NCBI GenBank assembly: GCA_902373545.1
Contig: CABKMZ010000016.1
Location: 1-34,986, forward strand
Origin: an uncultured Actinomyces sp.
GTDB taxonomy: Bacteria; Actinomycetota; Actinomycetes; Actinomycetales; Actinomycetaceae
DNA length: 34,986 bases
Direction: 5' to 3'
The position numbers and the translations under genes are program-made. The notes beneath the pieces were generated by a model, which was not told the origin of the DNA, did not search any database, and saw nothing but the letters and a program-made list of their open reading frames with translations. Below, piece after piece: positions 15,596-22,224 of this stretch. Position 1 is the stretch's first letter. Every line of letters starts with the position of its first letter.

Positions 15596-15625
15596 TTCGA
15601 CTGGCACGCCGCTTCGGGGCACAAT
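15596..15625 (+). promoter_or_regulatory. Putative promoter of the DUF5998 gene
   Basis: TTCGAC (15596-15601), an 18-bp spacer and CACAAT (15620-15625) form a plausible -35/-10 pair. The expected start is on the ATG at 15632, another possible leaderless transcript. Confidence 0.4.
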
Positions 15626-15631
15626 TGTGGG

Positions 15632-16168
15632 ATGGATACATGGACCCGCATTGAACGAAGCGGCTTTTACCCCAAGGCCGTGGAGCGCGCGCTACGCCGG
15701 GCGCTGGGCGCGGCAGACCCGCTCGCGACACTGTGTCAGGTGGACACGGGATTCGACCGGGGCTCCGTGTTCCGTCACCTCACCGTCGCGTCCCTGACCG
15801 AGCGGGCAATCGTCCAGCTGCACGTCGATGAGATGGGTGGCGGCTCGGCGACGATCGCGACCGCCGTTCACCGCGTGGCTGACATCGCCGGCTATTCGAC
15901 GATGGAGGTCTACACCGATCCCGAGAACGCCACCGGCCTGTCCGAGATGACGATCGCGCTGGACCTCAAGGGGGCGCGCCGCCTCGAGCTGGAGCCCGCG
16001 CGCTGCGACGACCCCACGTGCATGGCCGACCACGGCTTCACGGGTTCGTCGTTCCCCGATGACATGACGTTCCGCGTCTCGGCGACCGTGGACGGACAGG
16101 ACGCCCTGGAAGAGGCCGCGGAGTTTGTCGATCACCTGGCGACGCTGATGGAGACCCGCGGTGAGTGA
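15632..16168 (+). CDS. DUF5998 family protein
   Basis: This 178-residue protein begins MDTWTRIERSGFYP and matches an actinobacterial family of unknown function (DUF5998) often found beside a phosphodiesterase and parC. Features include an N-terminal helical part, a central beta-rich region and a DDPTCMADHGF segment with one cysteine. It is predicted soluble, with no signal peptide. The frame stays open upstream to 15452, but that part lies opposite parC and has no family character, so the ATG at 15632 was chosen. Its stop overlaps the next gene's GTG by 8 bp, indicating translational coupling and a shared pathway. Confidence 0.8.
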   Translation: MDTWTRIERSGFYPKAVERALRRALGAADPLATLCQVDTGFDRGSVFRHLTVASLTERAIVQLHVDEMGGGSATIATAVHRVADIAGYSTMEVYTDPENATGLSEMTIALDLKGARRLELEPARCDDPTCMADHGFTGSSFPDDMTFRVSATVDGQDALEEAAEFVDHLATLMETRGE

Positions 16169-17309
16169 ACGCGTGCTAACACTGGACATGGAGGGCGCCG
16201 ACCTGCCGGGTGCGGGCGACCCGTGCATCACGGACATCATTCCCGCCGCCCTTGCCGCCATCGACCCGTCGCTGCCCGGGGCCTGCCAGCAGGCCGCGTC
16301 GTCGCTGGGGGTCGAGGCCGGGGCGCGCCAGGTGCTGCTCATCCTCGTGGACGGCTTTGGCTACGAGCTCATGATGGATCACATGGGCCACACGCCGACG
16401 CTGCGACGTCTGCGCTCCGACATTCGATCGATCCACACGATCGTGCCGTCGACGACGTCGGCGGCTATTACGGCGTTCGGGACGGGTGCTCGCCCGGGCG
16501 CGACGAACATGGTGGGCTTCTCCGTCGCCTATGGCAGTGGCGTCATGAACCTACTGGCCATGGAGGGTGGCCCCGCGCCCACCGAGTGGCAGCCGGTTCC
16601 CACGTTCTTCGAGCGACTGGCCGCCGACGGCGTGGGATCTGCCGTCGTCTCTCCCGCGCGCTTTGCCGGCTCTGGCCTGACGGGAGCCGCCCTGCGCGGC
16701 GCGCGCCACGTGCCCGCCGATACCCTCGAGCAGCGCGTGAACGCCGCCCTGCGGGAGCTGCGCGCGGGCACGCCCGTCGTCTACCTCTACTGGTCGGAGA
16801 TCGACCACTGCGGTCACTCGCACGGCGTGGCATCGGATGCGTGGATCGGGCAGATCGAGCAGTTTGACGCGGGCCTGTCGATGCTCCTGCGTGGCCTGCC
16901 GCGGGGGGTGCGCGCGGTTCTGACGGCCGATCATGGCATGATCAATGTCGACCCCGCGGCGATCGTCGACGTGGCCTCCACGCCCGCCCTGCGCGACGGC
17001 GTGCGCATCGTGGCCGGCGAGACCCGCGCGGCACACGTGCACGCCCAGGAGGGCAGGGCCGAGGAGGTCGCCGCACGCTGGCGCGAGACGCTGGGGGAGA
17101 GCGCCTGGGTGCTCACGCGTGACCAGATGCCCGCCCTGATCGGCCCGGGCGACGGCGCGGCGACCATCGGAGACCTGCTGGTCCTGTCGCGAGGACGGGC
17201 GGGCGTCGTCGACTCGCGCACGCAGAGCGCGTCGGCCATCGCAATGCCGGGTATTCACGGCTCGGTCACGCCCACGGAGATGCGCATCCCCGTCATCACA
17301 CTGGCCTAA
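16161..17309 (+). CDS. Alkaline-phosphatase-fold phosphodiesterase
   Basis: This 382-residue enzyme belongs to the type I phosphodiesterase/nucleotide pyrophosphatase branch of the alkaline phosphatase superfamily. LILVDGFGYELM (~59-70) supplies a metal-binding aspartate, and the conserved STTSAAITAFGTG (~97-109) the likely threonine nucleophile. SEIDHCGHSHG (~212-222) and TADHGM (~256-261) give the remaining Asp/His metal ligands, with GIHGS near the end. It should hydrolyse phosphate mono- or diesters at a two-metal site; the substrate is unknown. No signal peptide is seen, so it is probably cytoplasmic. The GTG start overlaps the DUF5998 gene by 8 bp and replaces ATG. Confidence 0.85.
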   Translation: MSERVLTLDMEGADLPGAGDPCITDIIPAALAAIDPSLPGACQQAASSLGVEAGARQVLLILVDGFGYELMMDHMGHTPTLRRLRSDIRSIHTIVPSTTSAAITAFGTGARPGATNMVGFSVAYGSGVMNLLAMEGGPAPTEWQPVPTFFERLAADGVGSAVVSPARFAGSGLTGAALRGARHVPADTLEQRVNAALRELRAGTPVVYLYWSEIDHCGHSHGVASDAWIGQIEQFDAGLSMLLRGLPRGVRAVLTADHGMINVDPAAIVDVASTPALRDGVRIVAGETRAAHVHAQEGRAEEVAARWRETLGESAWVLTRDQMPALIGPGDGAATIGDLLVLSRGRAGVVDSRTQSASAIAMPGIHGSVTPTEMRIPVITLA

Positions 17310-17318
17310 CAACGATCG

Positions 17319-17344
17319 AGCGCCCCTGCCTGTCAGGGGCGCTT
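17319..17344 (+). terminator. Terminator between phosphodiesterase and sepH genes
   Basis: AGCGCCCCTG (17319-17328) and CAGGGGCGCT (17334-17343) form a perfect 10-bp stem with a 5-nt loop, ten bases after the phosphodiesterase stop. It lies between two convergent genes and may serve both strands. Confidence 0.8.
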
Positions 17345-17350
17345 GCGCTT

Positions 17351-18658
17351 TCACGGCTTGGAGCCGAAGACAATTTCATCCCAGCTGGGTACCGAGCGTC
17401 GGCCCTTCTTCGAGCTCGAGTTGCGCGCTAGGCGCGAGGCCGAGGGCCCCTGCGCGGGCACAGAGCCGGTCGCGGTGGGCACGGCCCCCGTCGTCGTCGC
17501 AACGCCTCCGGTGACGGCAGGTACTCCGCCGGTGACCGCGGGCAGCCCCCCGGTTGTCGTAGACGCAGCATCGGCGCCTGCCTGATCGCCTCCGGCGGAC
17601 ACAGCCCTCATGGGCAGCGCAGGGGTGCGGTGCTCGTCAGAGTTGGCCGAGGCCTCGGCGTCGGGCGCGGAGTCGGAAAGCCACGGCAGCGCATGGGACG
17701 AGGTCTGGGCGCCGTCGCGCGTCGACCTCACGCCCACGGGGATGGCGCCGGTAACCTGGCGGCGGGTGGGCAGCACGAGCGCGCCCGAGGCGGGAGCATC
17801 CTCGTCGGTGCCCGGCTCAACCTTGGTCCGCGCCGAGGCCAGGGAATAAATACGTGCGGAAATCGGGCCGGTCGAGGGCTCGGGCTCGTTCTCGGCAGGC
17901 TCATCGGGCTCGTCGCCGGCAATGGCCGCCAGGTACTCGGCTTCCTCGTCCACCTCGTCGCCCAGGTCCACCTCGACCTTCTGACGCTTACCGCGCGCGG
18001 CGTTGAGCTGATCGACCAGGGCCTCGCGGGTACGCAGGTCCTCCTCGTCGGGATCAGGAGCGGGGGCGGGGCGGGCCATCGGTGAGAAAATCGAGGACGC
18101 GGGGGAGGAGGAGACCTGCTCGGTCAGCCACTGCGCCTCCTGGTCGATGGCCTCCAGCGTGCCCGAGTTCGACAGATACCAGTGGGCGGCGTGCTCGGCC
18201 GCGCCCTGCACGAAGGTGACGATAATCTGCCAAGGCTCCCCGGCCTCGCGCGTCGCAGACCAATCGAGGGAGGACGGCTCGACACCGCGGGCCGCCAAGC
18301 GATCCAGGACCAGGTCGCCCATCGTCGGGCCGCCCTCACCAATACGAACCGCACGTGCGCGCGAGAGCGCGTAATCCTTCTCGGCCTGCACGGGAGCCTC
18401 GAAACGTTCGACCGCCGCAACGTCCATGCCGTGCTTCGTGGCGATCTCCTCCGGGGTCGCGCCCGCGCGCAAGAGGGCCTGAATGTCACGAGGAGCGAGC
18501 GTGGGCCGCGAAGGGGCAATGTCCATCTTCGGGCGATCACGGCGCGTGGCCCCGCGGAGCTCGTCCGAGATCAACACCGAATAGCGTTCGCCCTGGGCGT
18601 CGGTAAGCACCAGGGACTCGCCATCGGAGCTGGTCCCGAGCAATTCGAGCTCAATCAT
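17351..18658 (-). CDS. sepH: Septation protein SepH (DUF3071)
   Basis: This 435-residue protein matches SepH, an actinobacterial cell-division regulator that binds FtsZ and promotes its assembly. The conserved N-terminal domain opens with MIELELLG and contains the helix-turn-helix-like segment RDIQALLRAGATPEEIA and the AEKDYALSRAR helix. From about residue 200 the protein becomes acidic and low-complexity, and it ends in a short basic tail, SSSKKGRRSVPSWDEIVFG, a conserved-looking end that may contact a partner. The ATG at 18658 was chosen over one 21 bp upstream because GAGGAGGA precedes it at good spacing. The variable region holds five 7-residue repeats. It diverges from the DUF4193 gene. 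Confidence 0.88.
   Translation of the reverse strand: MIELELLGTSSDGESLVLTDAQGERYSVLISDELRGATRRDRPKMDIAPSRPTLAPRDIQALLRAGATPEEIATKHGMDVAAVERFEAPVQAEKDYALSRARAVRIGEGGPTMGDLVLDRLAARGVEPSSLDWSATREAGEPWQIIVTFVQGAAEHAAHWYLSNSGTLEAIDQEAQWLTEQVSSSPASSIFSPMARPAPAPDPDEEDLRTREALVDQLNAARGKRQKVEVDLGDEVDEEAEYLAAIAGDEPDEPAENEPEPSTGPISARIYSLASARTKVEPGTDEDAPASGALVLPTRRQVTGAIPVGVRSTRDGAQTSSHALPWLSDSAPDAEASANSDEHRTPALPMRAVSAGGDQAGADAASTTTGGLPAVTGGVPAVTGGVATTTGAVPTATGSVPAQGPSASRLARNSSSKKGRRSVPSWDEIVFGSKP
17456..17560 (-). repeat. Five 21-bp / 7-residue repeats inside sepH
   Basis: Codons 367-401 of sepH encode TTTGGLP, AVTGGVP, AVTGGVA, TTTGAVP and TATGSVP. The 21-bp DNA units are imperfect. Being in a disordered linker, copy number may vary between strains without loss of function. 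Confidence 0.75.
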
Positions 18659-18823
18659 CGCTTCCTCCTCATACGTCACTGTCGAATCGTCTCAAATTAT
18701 CCCCGGAATGTCGCGCAACAACGCGCGTGTCACACATACAATGGCACATTCGTTCAACAAATGTTATCCTCCCTGCGCATAGACCACTCGTACCAAACCG
18801 TACGAGGGCGAAAGGGGAATACC

Positions 18824-19126
18824 ATGGCAACCGATTACGACGCGCCGCGTAAGAACGAGGACGAGGTCTCTGAGGACTCGATTGAGGAGCTGAAGTCCCG
18901 TCGCAACGATGCCGGCTCAGCCGAGATCGAAGAAGACGAAAACGAAGCCGCCGAGAACTTTGAGCTTCCCGGCGCCGACCTGTCCAAGGAAGAGCTGACC
19001 GTCCACGTCGTACCGCGCCAGGACGACGAGTTCACCTGCTCGGAGTGCTTCCTCGTCCACCATGCCTCGCAGCTCGACCACGTGGATTCCAACGGCAATC
19101 CCGTGTGCACCGAGTGCGCGATGTAA
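18824..19126 (+). CDS. DUF4193 zinc-ribbon protein
   Basis: This is a 100-residue acidic protein beginning MATDYDAPRKNEDEVSEDS. The first two thirds are rich in Glu and Asp and probably disordered. The last third has two CxxC pairs (CSEC near 73-76 and CTEC near 96-99), forming a zinc ribbon. It matches the DUF4193 family, nearly universal in Actinomycetota and of unknown role, possibly linked to transcription. A purine-rich AAAGGGGA lies 5 bp before the ATG. It heads a plus-strand cluster with the DUF3710, OB-fold and DUF3159 genes, each a few bases apart. Confidence 0.88.
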   Translation: MATDYDAPRKNEDEVSEDSIEELKSRRNDAGSAEIEEDENEAAENFELPGADLSKEELTVHVVPRQDDEFTCSECFLVHHASQLDHVDSNGNPVCTECAM

Positions 19127-19135
19127 GGTAGAGGG

Positions 19136-19768
19136 ATGTTCGGACGCAAGAAGAAGACACACGTCGAGACGATCGACGAGGTTGAGGCCCTGCCTCGCCT
19201 GAGCGACGAGGACGCCGAGATCTGGAGTGAGCCCGGCCCTCGTAACTACAAGGACGTGGACACCTCCGAGGGTTACGTCGACATGGGTTCCATCCTGTTC
19301 CCGGCCCGCCCGGGTATGCAGCTGCGCACCCAGGTCGCCGACGACGGCACCACCGTCCTCCAAATCCTCGTCGTGCTCGGAGACTCGGGTATCCAGATGA
19401 GCGTCGCAGCCGCCCCTCGCTCCGGCGGAGTATGGGACGAACTGCGCGAGGAGATCCGCGCCGGCTTCACGAGCCAGGGGGCGAACGTCGCTGACATTCG
19501 CACCCGCTACGGCCATGAACTACTGGTCGACATGCCGATGAAGATGCCCGATGGGCGCGCCGCAACCTCGCGCATGCGCATCATTGGCCGCGAGGGCGAC
19601 CGCTGGTTCGCCCGCATCGACATCATCGGCCCCGCGGCCGCCGACGCAGAGTCCGGCATCGAGATCGAAAAGGTCATCGACCGCATCGTCGTTCACCGCG
19701 ACGATCACCCGAGGACCCGACTGGAGCTCCTGCCCGTCCACCTGCCCGCGGGTGCGCAGGGGTCCTGA
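19136..19768 (+). CDS. DUF3710 family protein
   Basis: This 210-residue protein starts MFGRKKKTHVE and matches the actinobacterial DUF3710 family, function unknown. A basic N-terminus is followed by an acidic stretch and a mixed alpha/beta domain with the GYVDMGSILFPARPGMQL and YGHELLVDMPMKMPDGR segments. No membrane helix or catalytic motif was recognised. It starts 9 bp after the DUF4193 stop, with GAGGG just ahead of the ATG. In mycobacteria, from memory, dut lies between these two genes; here they abut. Confidence 0.87.
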   Translation: MFGRKKKTHVETIDEVEALPRLSDEDAEIWSEPGPRNYKDVDTSEGYVDMGSILFPARPGMQLRTQVADDGTTVLQILVVLGDSGIQMSVAAAPRSGGVWDELREEIRAGFTSQGANVADIRTRYGHELLVDMPMKMPDGRAATSRMRIIGREGDRWFARIDIIGPAAADAESGIEIEKVIDRIVVHRDDHPRTRLELLPVHLPAGAQGS

Positions 19769-19769
19769 G

Positions 19770-20150
19770 ATGGCCTCGTGGATCTCTCGGGTCGGCGCTG
19801 CGCTCGGCCTCGACAAAGACGCTCGCTCCCTGGACGCTGCCCTCGACGAGGACTCGGCGCGTGCCGCGCGCGGTGTTACCCCCATTCGCGACGTGACGGA
19901 TCGCAGCCATGCGCTGGTCTTCGGCACCCTCCTGGGCATGACCTACCCGCCCGAAGAGGGCGCTCAGCGCGTCCTCGTGGCCACGCTCTACGACGGGACC
20001 GACACGCTCGAGCTGCGCTGGCCGGGACGCGCATCTATTCCGGGATTGAGTGTGGGCCAGCGCCTCGAAGTCGAGGGGACCGTCGGCCGCGTCGGGGAAC
20101 GCCTGGTCATCATCAACCCGCTCTACCGCGTCATAGCGGGGGAGGGCTGA
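19770..20150 (+). CDS. OB-fold nucleic-acid-binding-type protein
   Basis: This 126-residue protein starts at the ATG at 19770, one base after the DUF3710 stop. A helical N-terminal ~45 residues precede an OB-like barrel with the strand pattern HALVFGTLLGMTY, TLELRWPGR, GLSVGQRLEVEGTVG and RLVIINPLYRV. This matches the small OB-fold protein that accompanies DUF3710 in many actinobacteria. It may bind single-stranded nucleic acid, but this is fold-based inference. Its stop overlaps the next start by one base. Confidence 0.82.
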   Translation: MASWISRVGAALGLDKDARSLDAALDEDSARAARGVTPIRDVTDRSHALVFGTLLGMTYPPEEGAQRVLVATLYDGTDTLELRWPGRASIPGLSVGQRLEVEGTVGRVGERLVIINPLYRVIAGEG

Positions 20151-20827
20151 TGCCCGCGCCCCGCTGGATGAACCAGGCGACCTCACAGGAGTTCTCGTGG
20201 TCTCAGGCCCTGGGTGGCACGCGCGGCGTCATCGAGACCAGCGCTCCAGGCTTGGTGTTCGTTATTGTGTACGTCGCCACGCACGCCCTGGTCCCGACAC
20301 TCGTCGCAGCCTCCGCCGTCGCGCTGATCGCCTGCATCATTCGTCTGATCCAGCGCCAGAGCGTCGCACAGGCCCTGTCAGGCCTGCTCGGCGTCGCCGT
20401 GGGCGTGGTCTTCGCGGCCGCGACCGGTCGGGGCGAAAACTACTTCGCGTGGGGCATCGCCACAAACGTCGCAATGGCGGCTGCTTTCGCCCTTTCGGCT
20501 CTCGCGCGCCGTAGTCTGGTCGGCTTCTTCTACGCAATGCTCACCGGCCTGCCCAAAGACTGGGGCCGCGACCCGTCCTTGCGTCCCCTGCGCCGACGCT
20601 GCACCATGCTCACCTGGATGTGGGCGGCACTGTTCGGGCTGCGCGTCGCAGTCCAGGCGCCCCTGTGGGCAGCCGGGGCCGTCGCAGCCCTCGGCGTCGC
20701 CAAGCTCGCCCTGGGGCTCCCGCTCTTCGCGCTCGGTGCCTGGGCGACGTGGTGGGGCCTGCGCGACTACTCGTCGTCTTCTTCGGACTCGAGCGCGGAC
20801 GCAGACGCCACCGTTTCGCGCAGTTGA
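20150..20827 (+). CDS. DUF3159 integral membrane protein
   Basis: This 225-residue protein matches the actinobacterial DUF3159 family. About five to six hydrophobic helices are visible, from LVFVIVYVATHAL through ALSGLLGVAVGVVF and ATNVAMAAAFALSAL to the C-terminal LGLPLFALGAWATWW. The conserved GGTRGVIE lies near the start, and the middle has GRGENYF and GLPKDW segments. The function is unknown. The final ~20 residues are a Ser/Asp-rich tail encoded by DNA that also encodes the C-terminus of the convergent TrkA-type gene (61-bp overlap). The ATG overlaps the upstream stop (TGATG). Confidence 0.85.
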   Translation: MPAPRWMNQATSQEFSWSQALGGTRGVIETSAPGLVFVIVYVATHALVPTLVAASAVALIACIIRLIQRQSVAQALSGLLGVAVGVVFAAATGRGENYFAWGIATNVAMAAAFALSALARRSLVGFFYAMLTGLPKDWGRDPSLRPLRRRCTMLTWMWAALFGLRVAVQAPLWAAGAVAALGVAKLALGLPLFALGAWATWWGLRDYSSSSSDSSADADATVSRS

Positions 20828-21471
20828 TCGAGAGCCGCCGCATCCGCGTCCGGCACGAGCAGCAGCAACTCATCCGAGGCCTCGAACACGTCATCCGCGT
20901 CAGGAGTGAGCGGACGCCCGTCGCGCAGCAGCGCCGCCAGGACGGAGTGCGCGGGCAGTTCCAGGGACAGCACGCGCTTGCCGACCACGGGAGAATCCTC
21001 GGGCAAAATGAGCGCGTGCATGGACACGGCCGCCGTGTTGAACGAAAACAGGCGCACGGGAATACCCACCGAGACGGCTTCCTCGACCAGTGCCGTCATG
21101 ATACGCGGGGTCGACACCGAAACATCCACGCCCCACGCCTGATCGAAGAGCCACTCGTTCTTGGGATTGTTCAGGCGCGCGACCACGCGCGGAACCGCGA
21201 ACTCCGTCTTGGACAGCAGGGAAATGACCAGGTTCGCCTTGTCGTCGCCCGTCGCGGCCACCACGACGTCCGCGTCCTCCACGCCGGCGTCGCGCAGTGC
21301 GTCCGGCGAACAGGCATCCGCCAGCACCCAGTCCGCGTCCGCCACCGTGGCGATGCGCAGCTTCTCGGGCAGCTTGTCGATGAGGGTGATGTCGTGGCCG
21401 TGGGCCAGCAGTTCCAGAGCGACGCTACGTCCCACCGACCCCGCTCCCGCGATGACGATCTTCATGCTCAT
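20767..21471 (-). CDS. ceoC: TrkA-family potassium uptake regulator (CeoC-like)
   Basis: This 234-residue peripheral membrane regulator has an N-terminal RCK/TrkA-N Rossmann domain with the dinucleotide motif GAGSVGRSVALEL (~9-21) and an acidic residue ending strand 2 (LIDK). A TrkA-C domain follows at ~140-215. Such proteins gate K+ transporters in response to NAD(H), ATP or, in some lineages, c-di-AMP. The start overlaps the upstream gene's stop in ATGA, and a GGAGGA lies inside that gene's end, so the two are translated together. A second ATG six bases on is an alternative start. The C-terminal tail (ESEEDDE) lies in the overlap with the DUF3159 gene. Confidence 0.85.
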   Translation of the reverse strand: MSMKIVIAGAGSVGRSVALELLAHGHDITLIDKLPEKLRIATVADADWVLADACSPDALRDAGVEDADVVVAATGDDKANLVISLLSKTEFAVPRVVARLNNPKNEWLFDQAWGVDVSVSTPRIMTALVEEAVSVGIPVRLFSFNTAAVSMHALILPEDSPVVGKRVLSLELPAHSVLAALLRDGRPLTPDADDVFEASDELLLLVPDADAAALDQLRETVASASALESEEDDE

Positions 21472-22133
21472 TCCTCCATCTTGGGCGGGTTCGACAGCTG
21501 ATCACGCAGCGGCGCCGAGTCCGTCCCGTTGATCGCGAAATACAGTTGGTCGTGCTCTTGGACGACGAAGTCGGGTTCGGCCGTGCGAATCGTGCCCAGG
21601 CGAGACGTGAAGACGATACGGCTCCCGGTCAGATCCTCGATCAGTCGGAAAGTCAAGCCATACCAGCTGGGAGAAGGGGTCGCATTGACGAGGCCGACCG
21701 AGCCGGTGGGATGAGACCAGATGAGCGAGGCGTCGGGCGGGAGCATCCGGCGCAGGACGGACTCCGTCGTTCGCTGCACGGACGCAACCGTGGGGATGCC
21801 GAGGCGCTCGTACAGGTAGGCCCGCGTGGGGTCGTAGATGCGGGCCACCACGTGTTCGACGTGAAAAACCTCACGTGCGACGCGCGCGGCAATAATGTTC
21901 GAGTTATCACCCGAGGACACCGCCGCGAAGGCGTACGCGTCTTTGATGTTGGCTTGACGCAGGCAGGCCCTGTCCATGCCGACCCCCGTGACCCTGCGGC
22001 CGGAAAAATCGGGGGACAGGCGCGAAAAGGCCTTGGAATCCTGGTCAATAATGGCCACGGAATGACCCGCCGCGTCGAGCGTTGATGCCAGGCGGGCGCC
22101 GACGCGCCCGCAACCCATGATCACAAAGTGCAC
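21468..22133 (-). CDS. ceoB: TrkA-family potassium uptake regulator (CeoB-like)
   Basis: This 221-residue RCK-domain protein is paired with the next gene, as in the mycobacterial ceoB/ceoC pair. The GTG start gives MHFVIMGCGRVGARLA, the usual family opening with the GxGxxG NAD motif. A TTG nine bases upstream has a better-spaced GGAG and is the alternative. The central ATG-less Rossmann fold continues with AIIDQD and GDNSNIIAARVAR; the C-terminal TrkA-C part begins near 145. It is divergent from the APC permease gene, separated by about 90 bp holding both promoters. A shared role in K+ uptake with that permease is inference from context. Confidence 0.85.
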   Translation of the reverse strand: MHFVIMGCGRVGARLASTLDAAGHSVAIIDQDSKAFSRLSPDFSGRRVTGVGMDRACLRQANIKDAYAFAAVSSGDNSNIIAARVAREVFHVEHVVARIYDPTRAYLYERLGIPTVASVQRTTESVLRRMLPPDASLIWSHPTGSVGLVNATPSPSWYGLTFRLIEDLTGSRIVFTSRLGTIRTAEPDFVVQEHDQLYFAINGTDSAPLRDQLSNPPKMEE

Positions 22134-22210
22134 GAGAACCAAACTACTCCGCTCCTGACCGAATATCCACGCGTGTCCGTGCGTTTCGCACCGACGTGGG
22201 CCAGGTGGAC

Positions 22211-22216
22211 TACTCT
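22211..22216 (+). promoter_or_regulatory. Putative -10 box of the permease gene
   Basis: TACTCT ends 8 bp before the GTG at 22225 and fits the actinobacterial TANNNT consensus. The predicted start of transcription would be at or next to the GTG, implying a leaderless message. No convincing -35 was found. Confidence 0.4.
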
Positions 22217-22224
22217 TACATGTT

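Noticed and set aside
14407..15654. 415-codon open frame on the plus strand
   Set aside because: It lies opposite parC and has no family resemblance.
22143..22224. A c-di-AMP (ydaO-type) riboswitch ahead of the permease
   Set aside because: Only about 80 bp separate the divergent genes and a -10 box sits 8 bp before the start, leaving no room for such a structure.
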